DNA of 64,000 nucleotides from Hemerocallis citrina (taxonomy: Eukaryota > Streptophyta > Magnoliopsida > Asparagales > Asphodelaceae), in assembly GCA_017893485.1 (NCBI GenBank), contig CM030366.1, forward strand, positions 47,242,283 through 47,306,282, given 5' to 3'. Each line of letters opens with the position of its first letter. The stretch's first letter is position 1. Both the position numbers and the translations under genes were made by a program. Positions 10,830-23,294 of the stretch are shown piece after piece. The notes beneath the pieces are model-generated. The model saw nothing but the letters and a program-made list of their open reading frames with translations. It ran no database searches and was not told where the DNA came from.

Positions 10830-11421
10830 TGTTACCGCTGATTTCGGTGTGGGGGTAAACAGATAGAATTTGTGAGTCCGGGAAACACCTGAACGATTGA
10901 CTCGGTCTCCTTGCTCCTGGCACAACCTGCAAGGAAGTGCGAAACACCGGGGTTGATTCCGGCGACGCACCCTCCGACGCTCTTGTCAGTAATCAGGAAA
11001 AGATTAGGAAAGAGCTTAGGTGGTGAAAAAGTGATTAACCTGGTCTCGGTGGTAGAGGGGTTGTATTTATAGTCGCCAAGAGAGAGATTAGGGGCTTGAT
11101 TCCTTGTATAACTGTTCGGAGCAAAATCCTCACAGTTTGTTAAGGAAAGTAGATCTCCTAATTCCCGGTGAGAGCAAATCAGGCATGCCGATTTGGTCAA
11201 ATCAGGGATCCTGGTTTGTCTCCTGCTGATATGGGTTTGTTTCGGGTCGGAACCCGAACCCAATAAGAGTGGGTCCGTTTGCGGGTGGTTGGTCCTGTGA
11301 GAAGGGGACCCAATACCCATTTTGGATCCATTTGTATGTGAAATTACCCTTTTACCCCCGTGCTTCAAGATTCGTGCTCGATCTGGACGGTCTCGATTTA
11401 ACCCCATTTTTAGCCATATCA
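10830..11421 (-). repeat. 5' LTR of T1 (592 bp)
   Basis: On the minus strand it begins TGATATGGCTAAAAATGGGG and ends with CA next to the primer site. A TATAAATA box lies at 11071-11064 (minus). Downstream of it is the GAGCGTCGGAGGGT block shared by the other Tat LTRs in the window. The T2 LTRs share both ends but differ in the middle. The partner LTR is outside the window. Confidence 0.9.
11064..11071 (-). promoter_or_regulatory. TATA box in the T1 LTR
   Basis: Minus-strand TATAAATA inside the LTR, about 90 bases upstream of the conserved CGTCGGAGG block that lies in the presumed R/U5 region. Confidence 0.6.
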
Positions 11422-13784
11422 CCTGTCAATCAAGATATTGCCTTATTATTGTATTTATATCTTTTCCATATCCATCTCTTTTCCATTGTGGTAGTATATT
11501 TTCTTAGCATAAGCTAGTGCCTGCTCCAGTGTCTATTAGACTATGATAGTTTCTTGATTTGAACAATTCGTATCAAATAGACTATTCTACAGTGTCATTT
11601 TAGGGTTTCTCTAGCTGGTTTGTATCTTATTATTTCTCAGAATAGAGATTCTATTTTAAGGTTATTAGTGTTTCTATTTTTTACTTCATGCTTACTTGTA
11701 AAAGCACTAGGTTTGCCCGTTGACACGTGCCTATGGCACGTCTTCGGAACGGTGCACCTGGTTTGATTATATAAAATAGTTTTGGAGGTTCAGCAAATTA
11801 ATTGAAGTAGCAAACATATTATATGAGAAAGCAGTATATCTACCTTTAAGCTTAACCATCGCCTTCTTGATCATTAGCTTAAACTAACCTGAAATGCATA
11901 TAGTTTGTTAGAAACACTGCATAGAGTTTTTTTAACTTCAGCACCACTTTTAGATACTTGTAATAGTTATACAAGGACATTATCATATAGGTTTTATAGA
12001 GCTTACTCTAATTCCATAACCACTATGAGCATGTCTAAATACAATGGTAACGCAAGTGCATGTGTGAAGCTATTTACAATACCAATAATCTAAATATTTG
12101 TTTGTCTGAGACTCAGTTTGCAATTGAAATACCTCATATTATTATTTCAACCAAAATGAAATACATGAAGTTCTCAAAACTCTAATCCAAGCTAATCATT
12201 TCTTTTATCCCCACTTTGTCTCCCTATTGCACCTTTATAAAAAAAAAATCAAAAATAAATAAATAACAAATTTACTTTAGCTGTCTTTCTTGAGTGGAGA
12301 GTTTGCACCCTTCACTGGTAAACTCCAGTCATCCCAATCCTATATATCCAAACATACATTAAAAATTCTTATATGTTATGTTATCCATGGTTTCCAATAA
12401 CCAGTGAAGGGAACACTTCACGATAGTATTTTTGCTTGTAGTAAAGAATTTAATGTTGCATATTTTCCAAGTTATTTTAGATTGCTAGTCAGCTTACCTG
12501 TCCTGCTATGGTTTGAAAGCCCAAATTAAGGCCACCAAATAATCCATCTATCACTTGCGTACACCTTAAATCAAAATCAATAAAAAACTCATCAAATTAA
12601 AAAATTTTAAACCCAAAAATAAAACAATCATATCTCCCTGAACTTAAATTCCATGCACACACAAAATTCGAGTCAGCAAAAAATTGAGTAATCCCCTCCA
12701 CACAAAAAAAATTAAAATTAGAATTAGAATTCAGTTAATGAGATGAAATTAGAGTCTTCGCATCGCATATAGAGGCTCTCGATTCGGTGGAGGGGATTCG
12801 CAGATATGGAGTCGCTTAATATTCGTGCTTAATTTAGTGGAGGGGATTATCACCGATACGGAATTAGCAGCGGATCAGATATTGGCGACGACCTCTTGAT
12901 TGGGGTTTGACATTAGATTTGGAATTGAATTTGGACTTGCTTTGAGATTTTCAAATTTTCAAAATTTAATTTTTTTCGAATTTTCAAAATTTTCAATTTT
13001 TAAAATTTTTAAAAAAAGTTTATTATTTTTTTAAAATTTTTAATTTTTTAGTTTTCAAAATTTTTAAATTTTCTAAAATTTCTAAAATTTTAAAAAATTT
13101 CAAATTTTTTTTAGAATTTTAATTTTTTAAATTTTTAAAATTTTAAATATTAAAAAAAGTATTAAATTATTTTTTTAAGTTTTTGAATTTTTTTTGATTT
13201 TTTTGAATTTTTTTTAAAAGTTTTTGAATTTTTAAATTTTTTGGTTTTTTAATTTTAAAAAAAAATTATTTTCTTAATTTTTTGGATAGAAGAGAGAGAG
13301 AGAGAGAGGGAGAAATAATTTAATAAATAAAGAAGTTGTTTTGGGGGGAAAGATTTGAATTTGAGTTTTAGGGGGAAACTTTTGGGGGGGAAATGTGTTT
13401 TGTGAGGTTAGATCTGGGCCTTTGATTTTGGGGGGATTGAAGGAGAGCCACTTGATAGCTTTCTTTGTGTTTTATTACATAGATAAATATTTCTTATTTG
13501 TATACTCATTACTTCACTCTTTTCTATCATTTCTATTCATGATAGTCGGTGGTACATGGCTAAACTTTTATCCTTATTTTCCTCTGCCATATTTATTGAG
13601 AAATCAGGTTTTATTGTAAATTTAATTTTTTTGGTACATTAGGTTTCCCTATACTATTCCAATTAAGGCATCTTGTGTACTGGATATTATTCTGTCGTCC
13701 ATTAGGTATTGTTTCTAAAGGTGTAGTTATTCATTCCTTAAAATAAGCTTTTATTATTATTTGTACCGCTCCTAGTTATTCATT
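11422..13784. other. AT-rich intergenic DNA
   Basis: No supported gene or element boundary. 12940-13280 is low-complexity A/T sequence built of AAATTTT-like words. A GA microsatellite lies at 13289-13309. Frames here are short and lack recognisable motifs. Confidence 0.5.
13289..13309. repeat. GA microsatellite
   Basis: Uninterrupted GA dinucleotide run between AT-rich stretches. Confidence 0.85.
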
Positions 13785-13902
13785 CTCAGGCCTATAAATA
13801 CCCTCCCCCCTCCACAGTCAGAAGGTAATCAGCAAATTCTCTCTCGACTCTTTTTCTCTCTCTGGTTTTGACTTGAGCGTCGGAGGGTCTCTCGCCGGGG
13901 CC
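13785..13902 (+). repeat. Fragment of a Tat-type LTR (TATA to R/U5 region)
   Basis: It contains TATAAATA at 13793-13800, CT-rich sequence and ACTTGAGCGTCGGAGGGTC at 13871-13889. It matches 16978-17100 at roughly 90% by eye, then diverges abruptly after GCCGGGGC. A short frame with Met at 13986, rich in Pro and Ser and ending at 14138, follows. It might be a gag N-terminus remnant, but I would not call it a gene. Confidence 0.55.
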
Positions 13903-14216
13903 ATAAAAGTTTAGGGACTAAGAACAACGGGGTCTTAAGTGTGCATCCCCTATCTCTCACTGGCTCAACAATCGTTTCCACAATAATGGAACGACCGGCT
14001 GCATCACACCCACTCTCCCCTCCGGCGAAGAGGCTGAACACAATACCATCGTCTGCATCTAGACTAACCAACCTAGAAGAAGCACAGGCTGACGGAATGC
14101 TAGACATAATGAACGACAATTGTGAGAATGTTACATAGTCAAAGTGATGGCAATGAAGAACCGACAACCAGAAAAAGAAGCATCTGACTCTATCATACAC
14201 ACTCCACTTGGCTCGG

Positions 14217-14389
14217 GGGGATATAGCTCAGCTGGTAGAGCTCTGCTCTTGCAATTGGGTCATTGCAATTACGGGTTGGATGTCTAATTGTCTAGGCAGT
14301 AATGATAGTATCCGGATATGGACCGAACTGTCTCACGACGTTCTGAATGAATTCTATTATGTGAGCCCATTTATCTCAGAGGTTAGACA
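14217..14389 (+). pseudogene. Plastid-derived insert: trnA-UGC 5' half with intron start, antisense 23S rRNA scrap, possible trnT fragment
   Basis: 14217-14254 reads GGGGATATAGCTCAGCTGGT and continues as the first exon of plastid tRNA-Ala(UGC). It is followed by about 57 bases of the start of that gene's intron. At about 14311 the sequence jumps to 30-odd bases matching the antisense of plastid 23S rRNA (GACCGAACTGTCTCACGACG). A segment like the 5' half of plastid trnT-UGU follows at about 14359. The differences I can see from the remembered plastid sequence are mostly transitions. The 3' exon is absent, so no functional tRNA is encoded. This is nuclear plastid DNA rearranged from at least two or three source sites. 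Confidence 0.8.
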
Positions 14390-14768
14390 ATTTGCGCTAA
14401 AATTGATCATTGTTCCTATATAATTCGAACTATTTATGGAGTATTAGGCCACCGTCGAATACCAGATGAACCACAATCCCTGCCCGGTGAAACACCACAA
14501 CTTCTAGAGATAGAAGCTCTTAAAACTTTCTAGAGAGAGAGAGCTCTAATGGGGTAAACGATGGAGGGGGGTGGGGGGTTGAAATCCCCTCCTATTTATA
14601 GAGCCTTCAAGACCAAATTGCCGTGTGGCGATATCATAGCCACCCACATGATCTAGCGGTCGGATCACACTCTACCAGGACCAATAAGAACATGGTTTTG
14701 GTAACAAGACAGTCAACCGGCAAAGCGAGCGAACGTCACAATGCTCGGCTAAGGAAAGAAGCCATCGT

Positions 14769-14916
14769 GATGGGGCGAACAATTTCACAAACTTCCAATG
14801 GGCATGATGAGGTGAACAATCTCGCAAACACTTAGTGGGTGTGATCAGGTGAACAATTTCACAAACACTTGGAGGGCGTGATGGGGTGAACAATTTCACA
14901 AACACTTGGTGGCCAC
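14769..14916. repeat. 37-bp tandem repeat, four units
   Basis: Units start GATGGGG or GATNAGG at 14769, 14806, 14843 and 14880, and each contains GTGAACAATTTCACAAACAC or a close variant. GTGAACAATTTCAC is itself an imperfect inverted repeat. Confidence 0.85.
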
Positions 14917-15527
14917 TATGTTCACCACCAATAGAAGAAAACACCATCACCAACCAAGCTTCCATGTGACTAAGTCTACTAGCACCGCGGAGTCCCCCAA
15001 GACCGTACAAGTTCAAGCTCAAAAGACGACTCAAACTCTAAAAGAGATGATCAAATCCAAGCACACTAGTGCTCCTACCATGATGTAAGAAGGGAACTCC
15101 ACCGAGAACGACACAACTCCAAAAGATTCGCAATAATCAAAAATCTAGGTCCAAAAATCCCCAACAAATGCTCATAGGTTCTAAAAGAGAGAAATATGAG
15201 TTCGGGGCGGGTTCGGGTTCACAAACCCAAAACCACCCACAAAATCCAAAGCAGTGAATCCAAACAGTTTTAAGCCAAACGGGTTCGTAGGTTGCGGATC
15301 CAAACCAAACCCACATCTACTTCAAACCCTCTCCTTCTTCTTCTTCCTCCTCTTCGAAAAGCAGCGAGCTCCAAAAACCCACCTAGAGAGCTTGACGGCT
15401 AGCTCCGCCACTCCAACTCCGAGCTTCCACCCCGTCAAGATCACTGCCGAATCCCCCGTCGACAAAAGACCTCACTGCTCGACCAAGCCTCTCTTCCAAA
15501 ACTTGACCGAACCTCGAAATCCTCATA

Positions 15528-15985
15528 GCTCGGCGGGGCAACAGAACTCCATAGCTCAGCAAACAGTCACCCTTGTAGCTCGGCGAGTTCAACAAACCAA
15601 TAGCTCAGGGACACTCCAAACGCCATAGCTCGGCATGGTCGGTGAAGCTCGTTGCTCGGCGAGTTCAACAAACCAATAGCTCGCTAACTCCTCCATAGCT
15701 CGGTGACAATCCAAACTCCATAGCTCGGCGAGGTAGACGAAGCTCATAGCTAGGCGAGTTCGGTAGCCAATAGCTTGGCAAGGTAACCATAGCTCGCCAA
15801 CACCTCCATAGCTCGGCCAAAAGCTTCGAGAAATATGGGCTTGTAAGTCGGTGAGGAGAATAGGTCGACGAAGGTGGTGGCTCAACAAGGGTAAGAGCTC
15901 ATAGCTCTGCAAAGACTTGGGCCCCCTGTAGCACAACGATGCCTTCAAAATTTGATAAAGTTGGCCATAGCTCGGTGAAATGGCC
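15528..15985. repeat. Degenerate array of TAGCTCGGCGAG boxes
   Basis: About fifteen copies of TAGCTCGGCGA or close variants recur at irregular spacing near 20-30 bases. The word resembles the GAGCTTGGCGAAC core of the 120-bp units of T2, so this may be the remains of a Tat 3' region; that link is inference. Confidence 0.6.
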
Positions 15986-16658
15986 GGTTGAGCTATGAGG
16001 TCGCTCACAGCACTCGCCAGCCGTCCGATCGTTTAGAGATTCAAACTCGAGCATGATGAATGCACAAGATTGATCCGCGTAGAGACTCTTTTTCCCCCAA
16101 CGCTCTGCCCGGTCCTCCGCCGTCTGATTCCCCTCAGCGCGTGAGCCAGATTGTGATCAACACCCCAGATCGAGCCACATCGCTCTTCATCACGACCCTC
16201 GTATCATAGCCGCCTAATCTCATCAGTGTGAGAGCCGTGCCTTGATCGACGCCTCTGATCGCGTCGAAAAGTGTGTGCATGTCTGTTTATTCATAAAAAA
16301 ATCCCAAAAAGTCATTTAAAATTCAAAAATTAATTGAAAAAAATCTGAAAATAATTATTTAAAATTAGGAAAATTCATTAAAAATTTTCAAAAAATAATT
16401 AAATTGGATTTATTAATTATAAAATTTGAAAAAGTGATTTTAAAATTAGAAAAAATTCTAGAAAATTTCGGAAAAATCAAAAAAAAATATGGAAAATTCC
16501 AGAAAAGTCTAGAAAAATATTCACTACATACAGAAGCAATTGATTAGTTCCAAGTATCTCCAAGAAGCCTGACAGCTAAGATTGTATTCTAGAGTCCAAA
16601 AATAAGGCGTACTACTCCCCGAAAGCCAAGAAAATTGCCTTTCGGGAGTGGGGGCTTA

Positions 16659-17231
16659 TGATGATGGTAAAAATCACAGTAAATCAGGGTCGTACGATTC
16701 CAGCACAGATCTCAAAGGTTCTACAGGCAGATTAATCATGACAGGCCTCTTTAACATATTCGGGTCTTTTTCGGGATCCTCTACAAGACATGGGCTTCTT
16801 CCAAGCCCTTAAAAAGTGGCAGGCTAGGCCTACTAGGAGAGACACATAGCCCATGAAGGCTGGGGGTCAAATCACTTATCCCCTAACAAGAGAATTTACC
16901 TCTTGAGGGGAAGAAACGTAAAGGAGATAAGGTATTCATATCGATCCAACTGATTCATATCAATCTCTTGATATGTTTCTCAGGCCTATAAATACCCCCC
17001 CTTCCCTCTCCACAATCAGAAGGTAATCAACAAATTCTCTCTCAAACTCTTTTTCTCTCTCTGGTTCTGACTTGAGCGTCGGAGGGTCTATCGCCGGGGC
17101 AAACCCCCGGTTTTTCATGCTTTTTGCAGGTCCATTGGCCATGTCAATAGCCATCGGATTCAGATCACGGTGGTCAGTCAACGATCCAGATTCAATCTCA
17201 GGGGTTCTAACCGCATTTCACGGCAAAGATC
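16659..17231 (+). repeat. Tat-type LTR or LTR fragment
   Basis: It starts TGATGATGGTAAAAATCACA, like the TGATGTGGGTAAAAATAG start of the T3 LTR. It has TATAAATA at 16987-16994, the GAGCGTCGGAGGGTC block at 17073-17087 and the CCCCCGG...TTTTTGCAGG stretch also seen at 41855-41880. The 3' boundary is approximate, and no target duplication was found. Confidence 0.55.
16987..16994 (+). promoter_or_regulatory. TATA box in Tat-type LTR
   Basis: TATAAATA preceded by GGCC and followed by a C-rich then CT-rich leader, the same arrangement as at 13793. Confidence 0.5.
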
Positions 17232-18474
17232 AAATATCAGATTTTTAGTAGTTTCCATTAAATAAGAACTCACTATCTGTTTGCACCCGCACCAAAATAA
17301 GCAGCAACAATATCTCTTAAAAGTTTTTCTGTATTTTGGTTTATATCTTTCCATTTTGTTTTTACATCTATTCATATAATTGTAATTATTATTACACCCC
17401 CAATGGTTTGGTCTTGCTTCTTCACAACAAATTCTCTATTTATATGTTCTATAGTATTTTATAGTTCCTCTAGCTTCTTGGCACACTTAATCTGTATAAT
17501 CATTCACAAATTGTGTTCTTTATCCTAAATTATCTATTTCTGGTTTTACTTTCTTATTTGTGTATGCACTGTATATATTTATACTCCATGGATCCGGTAG
17601 TTTTAGAAAAAATGAATCTAAGATTGGAATATTTTCTTCTTTTGTATATTACTATTTTGGAAATATTCTTGAAATTCGCAAGCATAGTTGTCAAAATAAC
17701 ACATGTCGCATATTTCTAAATTGTTTATCGTCCATTTTGCTTGGTTCTTTTTATATATGTTATGTTTTTCTGTTTTTTCGTAGACACTAAATTATGTTCT
17801 TATTGTTATCTCATAGTTTGTAATTATTTCATTTAATCCTATGGTTTTTTGGGCTGAATTTTCTTCCGTTCCTTTGTTATCAATTGGTCTGACTTTTTTG
17901 ATATTATTTCTTTCTTCTTCTGTTAGTCCATTCCACCACTTCTACTCCTATAAAAGTTGCTTTTATAAATTTCTTGAATGTGTTTCCAGCAATTTTTTGC
18001 CTAAATCCTGCTATTAATGATGCTTTTACACATTCTTCTATTGTTCTATCTACATCTTCTACACGGTCTAGATCTAGCCATTCTTCATTTTCTGCTATTC
18101 TTTTTTCGTAGTGTTCTGTGGGTTCATATTTTGAGATTTTTTCTTTTTCTTTTCCTAACTTACTTTTTTATCTACCTTGTCATTTTCATGGCAGGTTATA
18201 AGATCTTTTATTAGGTGGTGATCTTAAGCTTTCATACATATTAGTTGAAATTTCTGTAGGTTTTGTTATAATTTCTTGATCCATTTTTATCGTTCGTAAT
18301 ATTTAAATATTTTAAGGCTTTTTCTACATCCTGTGAGTTGAGAATTTCCATTAAATCTTCTATTTCTAAAATGTTTATATTAAGTTTTGTTATAGCTTCT
18401 AACTCCTTCATACATTCTTTCATAATTCTTCCTCTGTGTCTTCTGTTATATCTACTTAGGGGACTCACAACAAG

Positions 18475-18620
18475 GGTATCTTCAAAAATGAAGATACCCA
18501 ATAGGATCCCAAGACCCCCCCCTAATTCCCACAACAACCGGGTCTTGATCAAGACCCTGGTGGGCCCAGGTCTCCCCCTTTATTTCATTCACCTTGCCCC
18601 CCCCCCCCCACACACACTTC

Positions 18621-18662
<42 letters not shown>

Positions 18663-18831
18663 TATAACACAAATAATAATAATAAGAATAAGAATAATAA
18701 AAGTGGTAAGATACTCACTTTATTGTGGGTGAAATAGTAGTGGGTATCTTGGTGGGTATCCCAAATTCAAATTTTTATGAGGGAAATGATGTGACACTTC
18801 ACGATACCATACCAAGACCCTCCTTATTGTA
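18475..18831. mobile_element. Possible MITE inside the pararetrovirus remnant
   Basis: The viral-type frame is interrupted between ACAACAAGGGTATCTTC at the left and CCCTCCTTATTGT at the right, which are imperfect inverted ends. The left end also forms a local hairpin (GGGTATCTTC/GAAGATACCC). It contains a C-rich run, a CA run and an ATA microsatellite. A target duplication could not be fixed, so the class is open. Confidence 0.4.
18619..18664. repeat. ATA microsatellite
   Basis: About fifteen uninterrupted AAT/ATA trinucleotides, directly after a C-run and CA-run. Confidence 0.9.
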
Positions 18832-19769
18832 AGAGCTCTTAGTTCTCTTACGTTCTTATTTATGATTTTGAAATATTTTCTTATAGTTTTTACAAATTCT
18901 GGACCATTGTAATATTCTTCCTACTCTTGAATGTTTATCATATAAATTTCTGAGTGTATTGATGGTTCTATGTTTGTAATATTATCCATCCTAACTTAAT
19001 TCTTATAGTTTAATATTCTTTGCGATAGTAGGTGTTGGTATACCAACTTGCTTCTTCGTTTCTATAGTATAAAACCTTGTATGCTATTTCTGTAGCACCC
19101 CAAGTTTCCAATAATTAAAATTTTGAAAATACGTGGCACAAATCCAAAATTAACCTTAATGTAAGAGTAAACATAGCAAAACAGATAAAAATTTTAACTT
19201 TTATTACATCAATCCTTTACATAGCACAGCAGAAATTAAACACCTTGAATTACATTTTCTTTCTTTTGCAGTCCATTCTTTTACAATTTGCATAAGCCAT
19301 ATTATCATTCTACCACATGCATCCAATCCCAAGCTAACGGTACCTACCTGTAAAACATGAAGCTAGAGATAACTCTAACTCTCAAAACTACTGGGGTTAG
19401 CCATAAAGATGTGAGTGACATTAAAAGAAATACAATTTTAAATGAAACATAAAGAACAATTTCGAAATCAACATATTCCCACAGTAGTAACAAACAGAAT
19501 ACAAAATGACGATAAGTAAAGCATAAAAACATCAAGCGAAACTAGGCTAAGTATCAAGTGTAGGAAAACAGGAGAGGCATCATGCATAATACAAGTCAAG
19601 AAAACACAAATACAGTATGATGGCTCTCTAATGCATACTTGTCGGATTCTATGCATTCCATACTACATAGGTCCGGTGCAAGCCCTTTCATTCTCCACTT
19701 TATAGGGTTTTTAATCCCTCGTTATGCAACTAATCCTACTACGGTGATAGAAACAAGATCTAGAACACT

Positions 19770-19985
19770 CTGCGAGTAGGCCTGACGACCCTAAGCATAG
19801 TTCTAACTCCAGAGAATCACCTCCCTGCGGTGTACCCTACGAATAGGTCTGCAGACCCTCGACGTGCAGAAACACAGTATATTCTGCGAATAGGCCTGCC
19901 GACCCTCGACGCGCGAATGCACCGTATGTTCCGTGAATAGGCCTACCGACCCTCAACACGCGAACATACCAAACTGTCCTCTAGA
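19770..19985. repeat. Subrepeats of element A
   Basis: About 50-60-bp degenerate units with GAATAGGCCTGCCGACCCTC, repeated three to four times. The same kind of units occur in B at 20690-20950 and in the far part of A near 37730. Confidence 0.7.
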
Positions 19986-20689
19986 CTGTAGCACCCCGAA
20001 TTTCCAATATAATATCTCAGAAATACGTGGCACAATTCCAGAATCAACTTCAATGTAATCATAAACATAGTAACCAAATACAGGAAAATTTAAAACTTTT
20101 ATTACATCAATTGTTTACAAAGCACAGCGGAAAATAAAACACCTTGAATTACATTTTCTTTCTTTTACAACACATTCTTTTACAATTTACATAAGCTCTA
20201 TTATCATTGTACCCCATGCATCCAATCCCAAGATATAGGCACCTACCTATAAAACATGAGGCTAGAGATAACCCTTACCCAAAAACTACAGGGGTCAGCC
20301 ATAACAGTATGAGTGACATAAATGCAGCATAAATCAAACATAAGACATAGAATCATAAATAACATGTATCAACAGCAAGAATAAAATGAAATAAGAAATA
20401 AAATTAAATAAAACATGATAACATCAAAGAATATGAAATAGTAAATAGTGGGGCATGAAAACACCAAGTGAAACTAGACTAAGTGTCCAGTGTAGAAAAA
20501 TAGAAAACACATGCATAAAATCAAGTCAAGAAAACACCAATGCTATATGTTGACTCTCTAATGCATACTTGTCAGATTCTATGAATCTTACTCTACATAG
20601 GTCCGGTGTCAGCCCTTATCGTTCTCCACTTTATACGGTTAAATCTTTCGTTATGCAACTAATCCTACTACGGTGATAGAAACAAGATC

Positions 20690-20950
20690 CATAATACTCC
20701 GTGAATAGGCATCACAGCCTTCGACGCGCAAGCATCATGTAAGAATAGCTCAAAAATCGGAGAATCATCTCCTTGCCGTGTACCCCACAAATAGGCTTGC
20801 GAGGCCCTCAACGTGCTGATCACTAGATACATCCTGTGAATAGGCCTGTCGACCCTCGACATGCGAATGCATCCTGCATGCTCCGTGAATAGGCCTGCAG
20901 ACTCTCGACATGCGAACATACAAATGTTCTCTCGAGACAGAACAACACAC
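20690..20950. repeat. Subrepeats of element B
   Basis: Three degenerate units containing GTGAATAGGCCTG followed by a CTCGAC-type word, equivalent to those in element A. Confidence 0.7.
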
Positions 20951-21587
20951 AAGTCCTGGAACGCATCTGTTGGACCAAAACTAAGAGCATATACTTACGT
21001 TTTCCAAGTTCCATCACATCTCCACTAGTGCCTGTCCTTAAGTTGGTTATTATTAAAACACAAAAATTCCTCATCTCTAGAGTTAGTGTATCCTGCCGGA
21101 CTTAATTTCACAACAACAATCCCAAGACCCAATTGGGCTAAATCAACAAAATCTCACCTGCCGGTTCACAAGACTCCCACTCAACTCCTAGAAATTCACA
21201 AAATGAATTTCAACACCAAAACTTCCAATAAAACTTACAAATCCATCATCAAAATGTATATAATAAGAAAACCTCGTAAATCAACAAAATTCAACTTCAT
21301 TTAATGTGCTCATAAATTTCCAGAATTTAAAATAAAATGTTAAAACCCTTAAATAACAGAAAACTGTATTTTGAAGTCACAGAACACCACAAAACATCAA
21401 TTACTTCAAAGAAAACATATTTATGAAGTTATAGAAATACAAGTTTGAACAAAATACAACCCTTTGTAAGGTAATAAAATCCGTAGCAAAACATCATTTA
21501 AACAGTAGATTAATAATCCATAATCGAAGAAATAATCATTTAAAGAAACGTCAGAAAACTCAAGAAATTCATTAGTCAGAACATTAA

Positions 21588-21775
21588 CAGTCGACTGTCG
21601 AAAGTTATCCAGTCGACTGTCTTGTGAAAATTTGAAAACTCAAGAAAACCCATCAGTAGTGACAGTGACAGTCGACTGTCCTGCAAAAATCCGAAAGCTC
21701 AATAAAAACTCATTAGCCAAGACAGTGACAGTTGACTGTCAAATGAAACCAGTCAACTGTCTATCCCTACAGACT
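21588..21775. repeat. CAGTCGACTG cluster in element B
   Basis: Exact palindromes lie at 21588-21597, 21610-21619 and 21669-21678, with two one-base variants near 21729 and 21750. The sites alternate between an ACAGTCGACTGTC and a CCAGTCGACTGTC context and sit in a direct repeat of about 80-140 bases. Confidence 0.9.
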
Positions 21776-23294
21776 GCAGTTTTGAAAGTTGTGCATGTTT
21801 TACTGATACATTGATTCACTTTATAAAAATGCAATTTTGTAAAAACTAAATTCTTAAGATAGTTGGGTATAACTTGAATAACATATAGAAGTTTATAAAA
21901 CAAATCAAACTTACATCAAATCCATAAAAGAGTAATTTTTCACAAAAATATTTCAAAATCAGCAATAAGTATATAGGTATGTTCTAGTATCAGTTAAAGC
22001 CTCAAAACCATCAAAATATAGTAGTATAATGTCTAGGTTTAGTCTCAGTGTTAAAACGAATCAAATCCCATCGAAATCATCATAAAAATCACGATTTCAA
22101 GTTTCGGTCTGTGTATAGTCTGACCCGAAAACATCAAAACTCCCTTTCCTTCAAAACCTGATCCTTTCCACTTCAAAACCCCTTTTGTAATTGATTTAGC
22201 ACACATGCCTCTACTTACAATAGTTTACCCGTGAATACATTCAATTATAACAATCATTCATCAAGTTCTTTACTCATCAAAACACAAAACAGTGTGTGTA
22301 TACATACTCAACATTTAAGAACTCATCTCTACCCAAATTTGGTGCATCTCTTCAAATAATCTCAATACAATCAATCAAAATAGCAAATATGTGAAGGGAA
22401 TTAACCTACTCATGATTTCTATTAGGGTCTTTAACAATCTCAAATAATCTATATAAAATTTAATCATCAAAGTCATAGTTTTCATGAAAAGATTCAATTT
22501 TTATTCATCTACTTATCAATAATTCATTATATCTTCATCCAAACCCTAACATGTTTTCTAATAGACAAATCATCACATACAACATGCATAGAACGAAAGA
22601 AAACAAACATCACTTACCTTATTGAAGAAATCAACCGAATTAATAAAGAATGAGAAAAAACCCTTCTTTTGTAAAATCCAAGATCATCGCTTTAAAACTC
22701 CAAGAAATTAATAGTAAAAATATATATTATTTTTTGCAGAGGAGAGGGAAGGCTATAGTGGCCATAATATAGGTCGAAATCTGGAATTTTTTAGGGTTTT
22801 ACAAGTTTATGGCAACATCCCTTAACAAATTATTACTCTACATATGTAAACCTTTCTTTAATAAAGTAGTTAAATAAGTTAAATAAATTAAAATATATAC
22901 AAATCCTTTTACTACTGAGTTTCATCAAGCATAGCCCAAAAATTAAAAAATTCGGATTTGTACTCAAGGTGGTAATTTTGCACAAAAGTCCATCTTTTTG
23001 TAATATTTGCAAATATATTATAAAATATTCTTAAAAATCCAGAAAATTCAGAAATAATATTTACAAATAAATATTAGATTTTCCAATTAAAAATTTCTTA
23101 CTTTTACTTTCCAAAAAAGTATTTGCACAAGATCCACTTAAATTCCATATTTGTAAAAACATCATATTTGTTTAAATCTTTAACAAATCAACTCTAAATA
23201 AAACTTAAATAGATTTTATTTTCAATGATGACAATGGCAAGCCCAAAAATCAGTAAAAACAAATTTTCATTATTTGTTTGAGAACCAAACGGCT

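Larger units (their letters stand above)
1..11421 (-). mobile_element. Tat-lineage Ty3/Gypsy retrotransposon T1 (3' end outside window)
   Basis: The element runs right to left: 5' LTR 10830-11421, primer-binding site 10809-10826, gag-pol 10760-5052, 110-bp tandem repeats 4311-4886, then a block of genes on the opposite strand at 3724-1. Its 3' LTR lies beyond the left edge, so the target duplication cannot be checked; the five bases after the 5' LTR are CCTGT. Tat assignment rests on the second RNase H after the first, the DNGSS protease motif, the TGGCGCCGTC-type primer site and the antisense accessory genes. Grande-type Tat elements are known to carry an antisense gene downstream of pol. 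Confidence 0.93.
14390..16658. other. Intergenic DNA with short tandem repeats
   Basis: No protein motif is recognised. It holds a 37-bp array (14769-14916) and a degenerate array built on TAGCTCGGCGAG (15528-15985). 16300-16530 is A-rich low-complexity sequence. The frames covering the repeats are products of repeat composition. Confidence 0.45.
17232..19090 (-). pseudogene. Endogenous caulimovirid (plant pararetrovirus) remnant, left part
   Basis: Read on the minus strand, this AT-rich block holds several short, partly overlapping frames. An upstream frame covers 18552-18241. A second frame appears to start inside its end. A longer frame around 18150-17230 is broken by frameshifts and stops. 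Within it, a stretch near 17720-17650 is Cys/Phe/Tyr-rich and resembles the capsid region of plant pararetroviruses; a Leu/Pro/Trp-containing segment follows, then a Lys/Arg-rich segment near 17360-17300 of the kind preceding the capsid zinc finger. No polymerase region is present. It is interrupted by a possible MITE (18475-18831) and by element A at 19090. Assignment is from remembered family features; the copy is clearly defective. Confidence 0.5.

Noticed and set aside
14217..14254. Functional tRNA-Ala gene
   Set aside because: Only the 5' exon and part of a plastid intron are present, and the sequence then jumps to rRNA; it cannot give a tRNA.
14769..14916. Regularly spaced repeats resembling a CRISPR array
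   Set aside because: The 37-bp units are head-to-tail with no spacers, in a plant nuclear genome context; simple tandem repeat.
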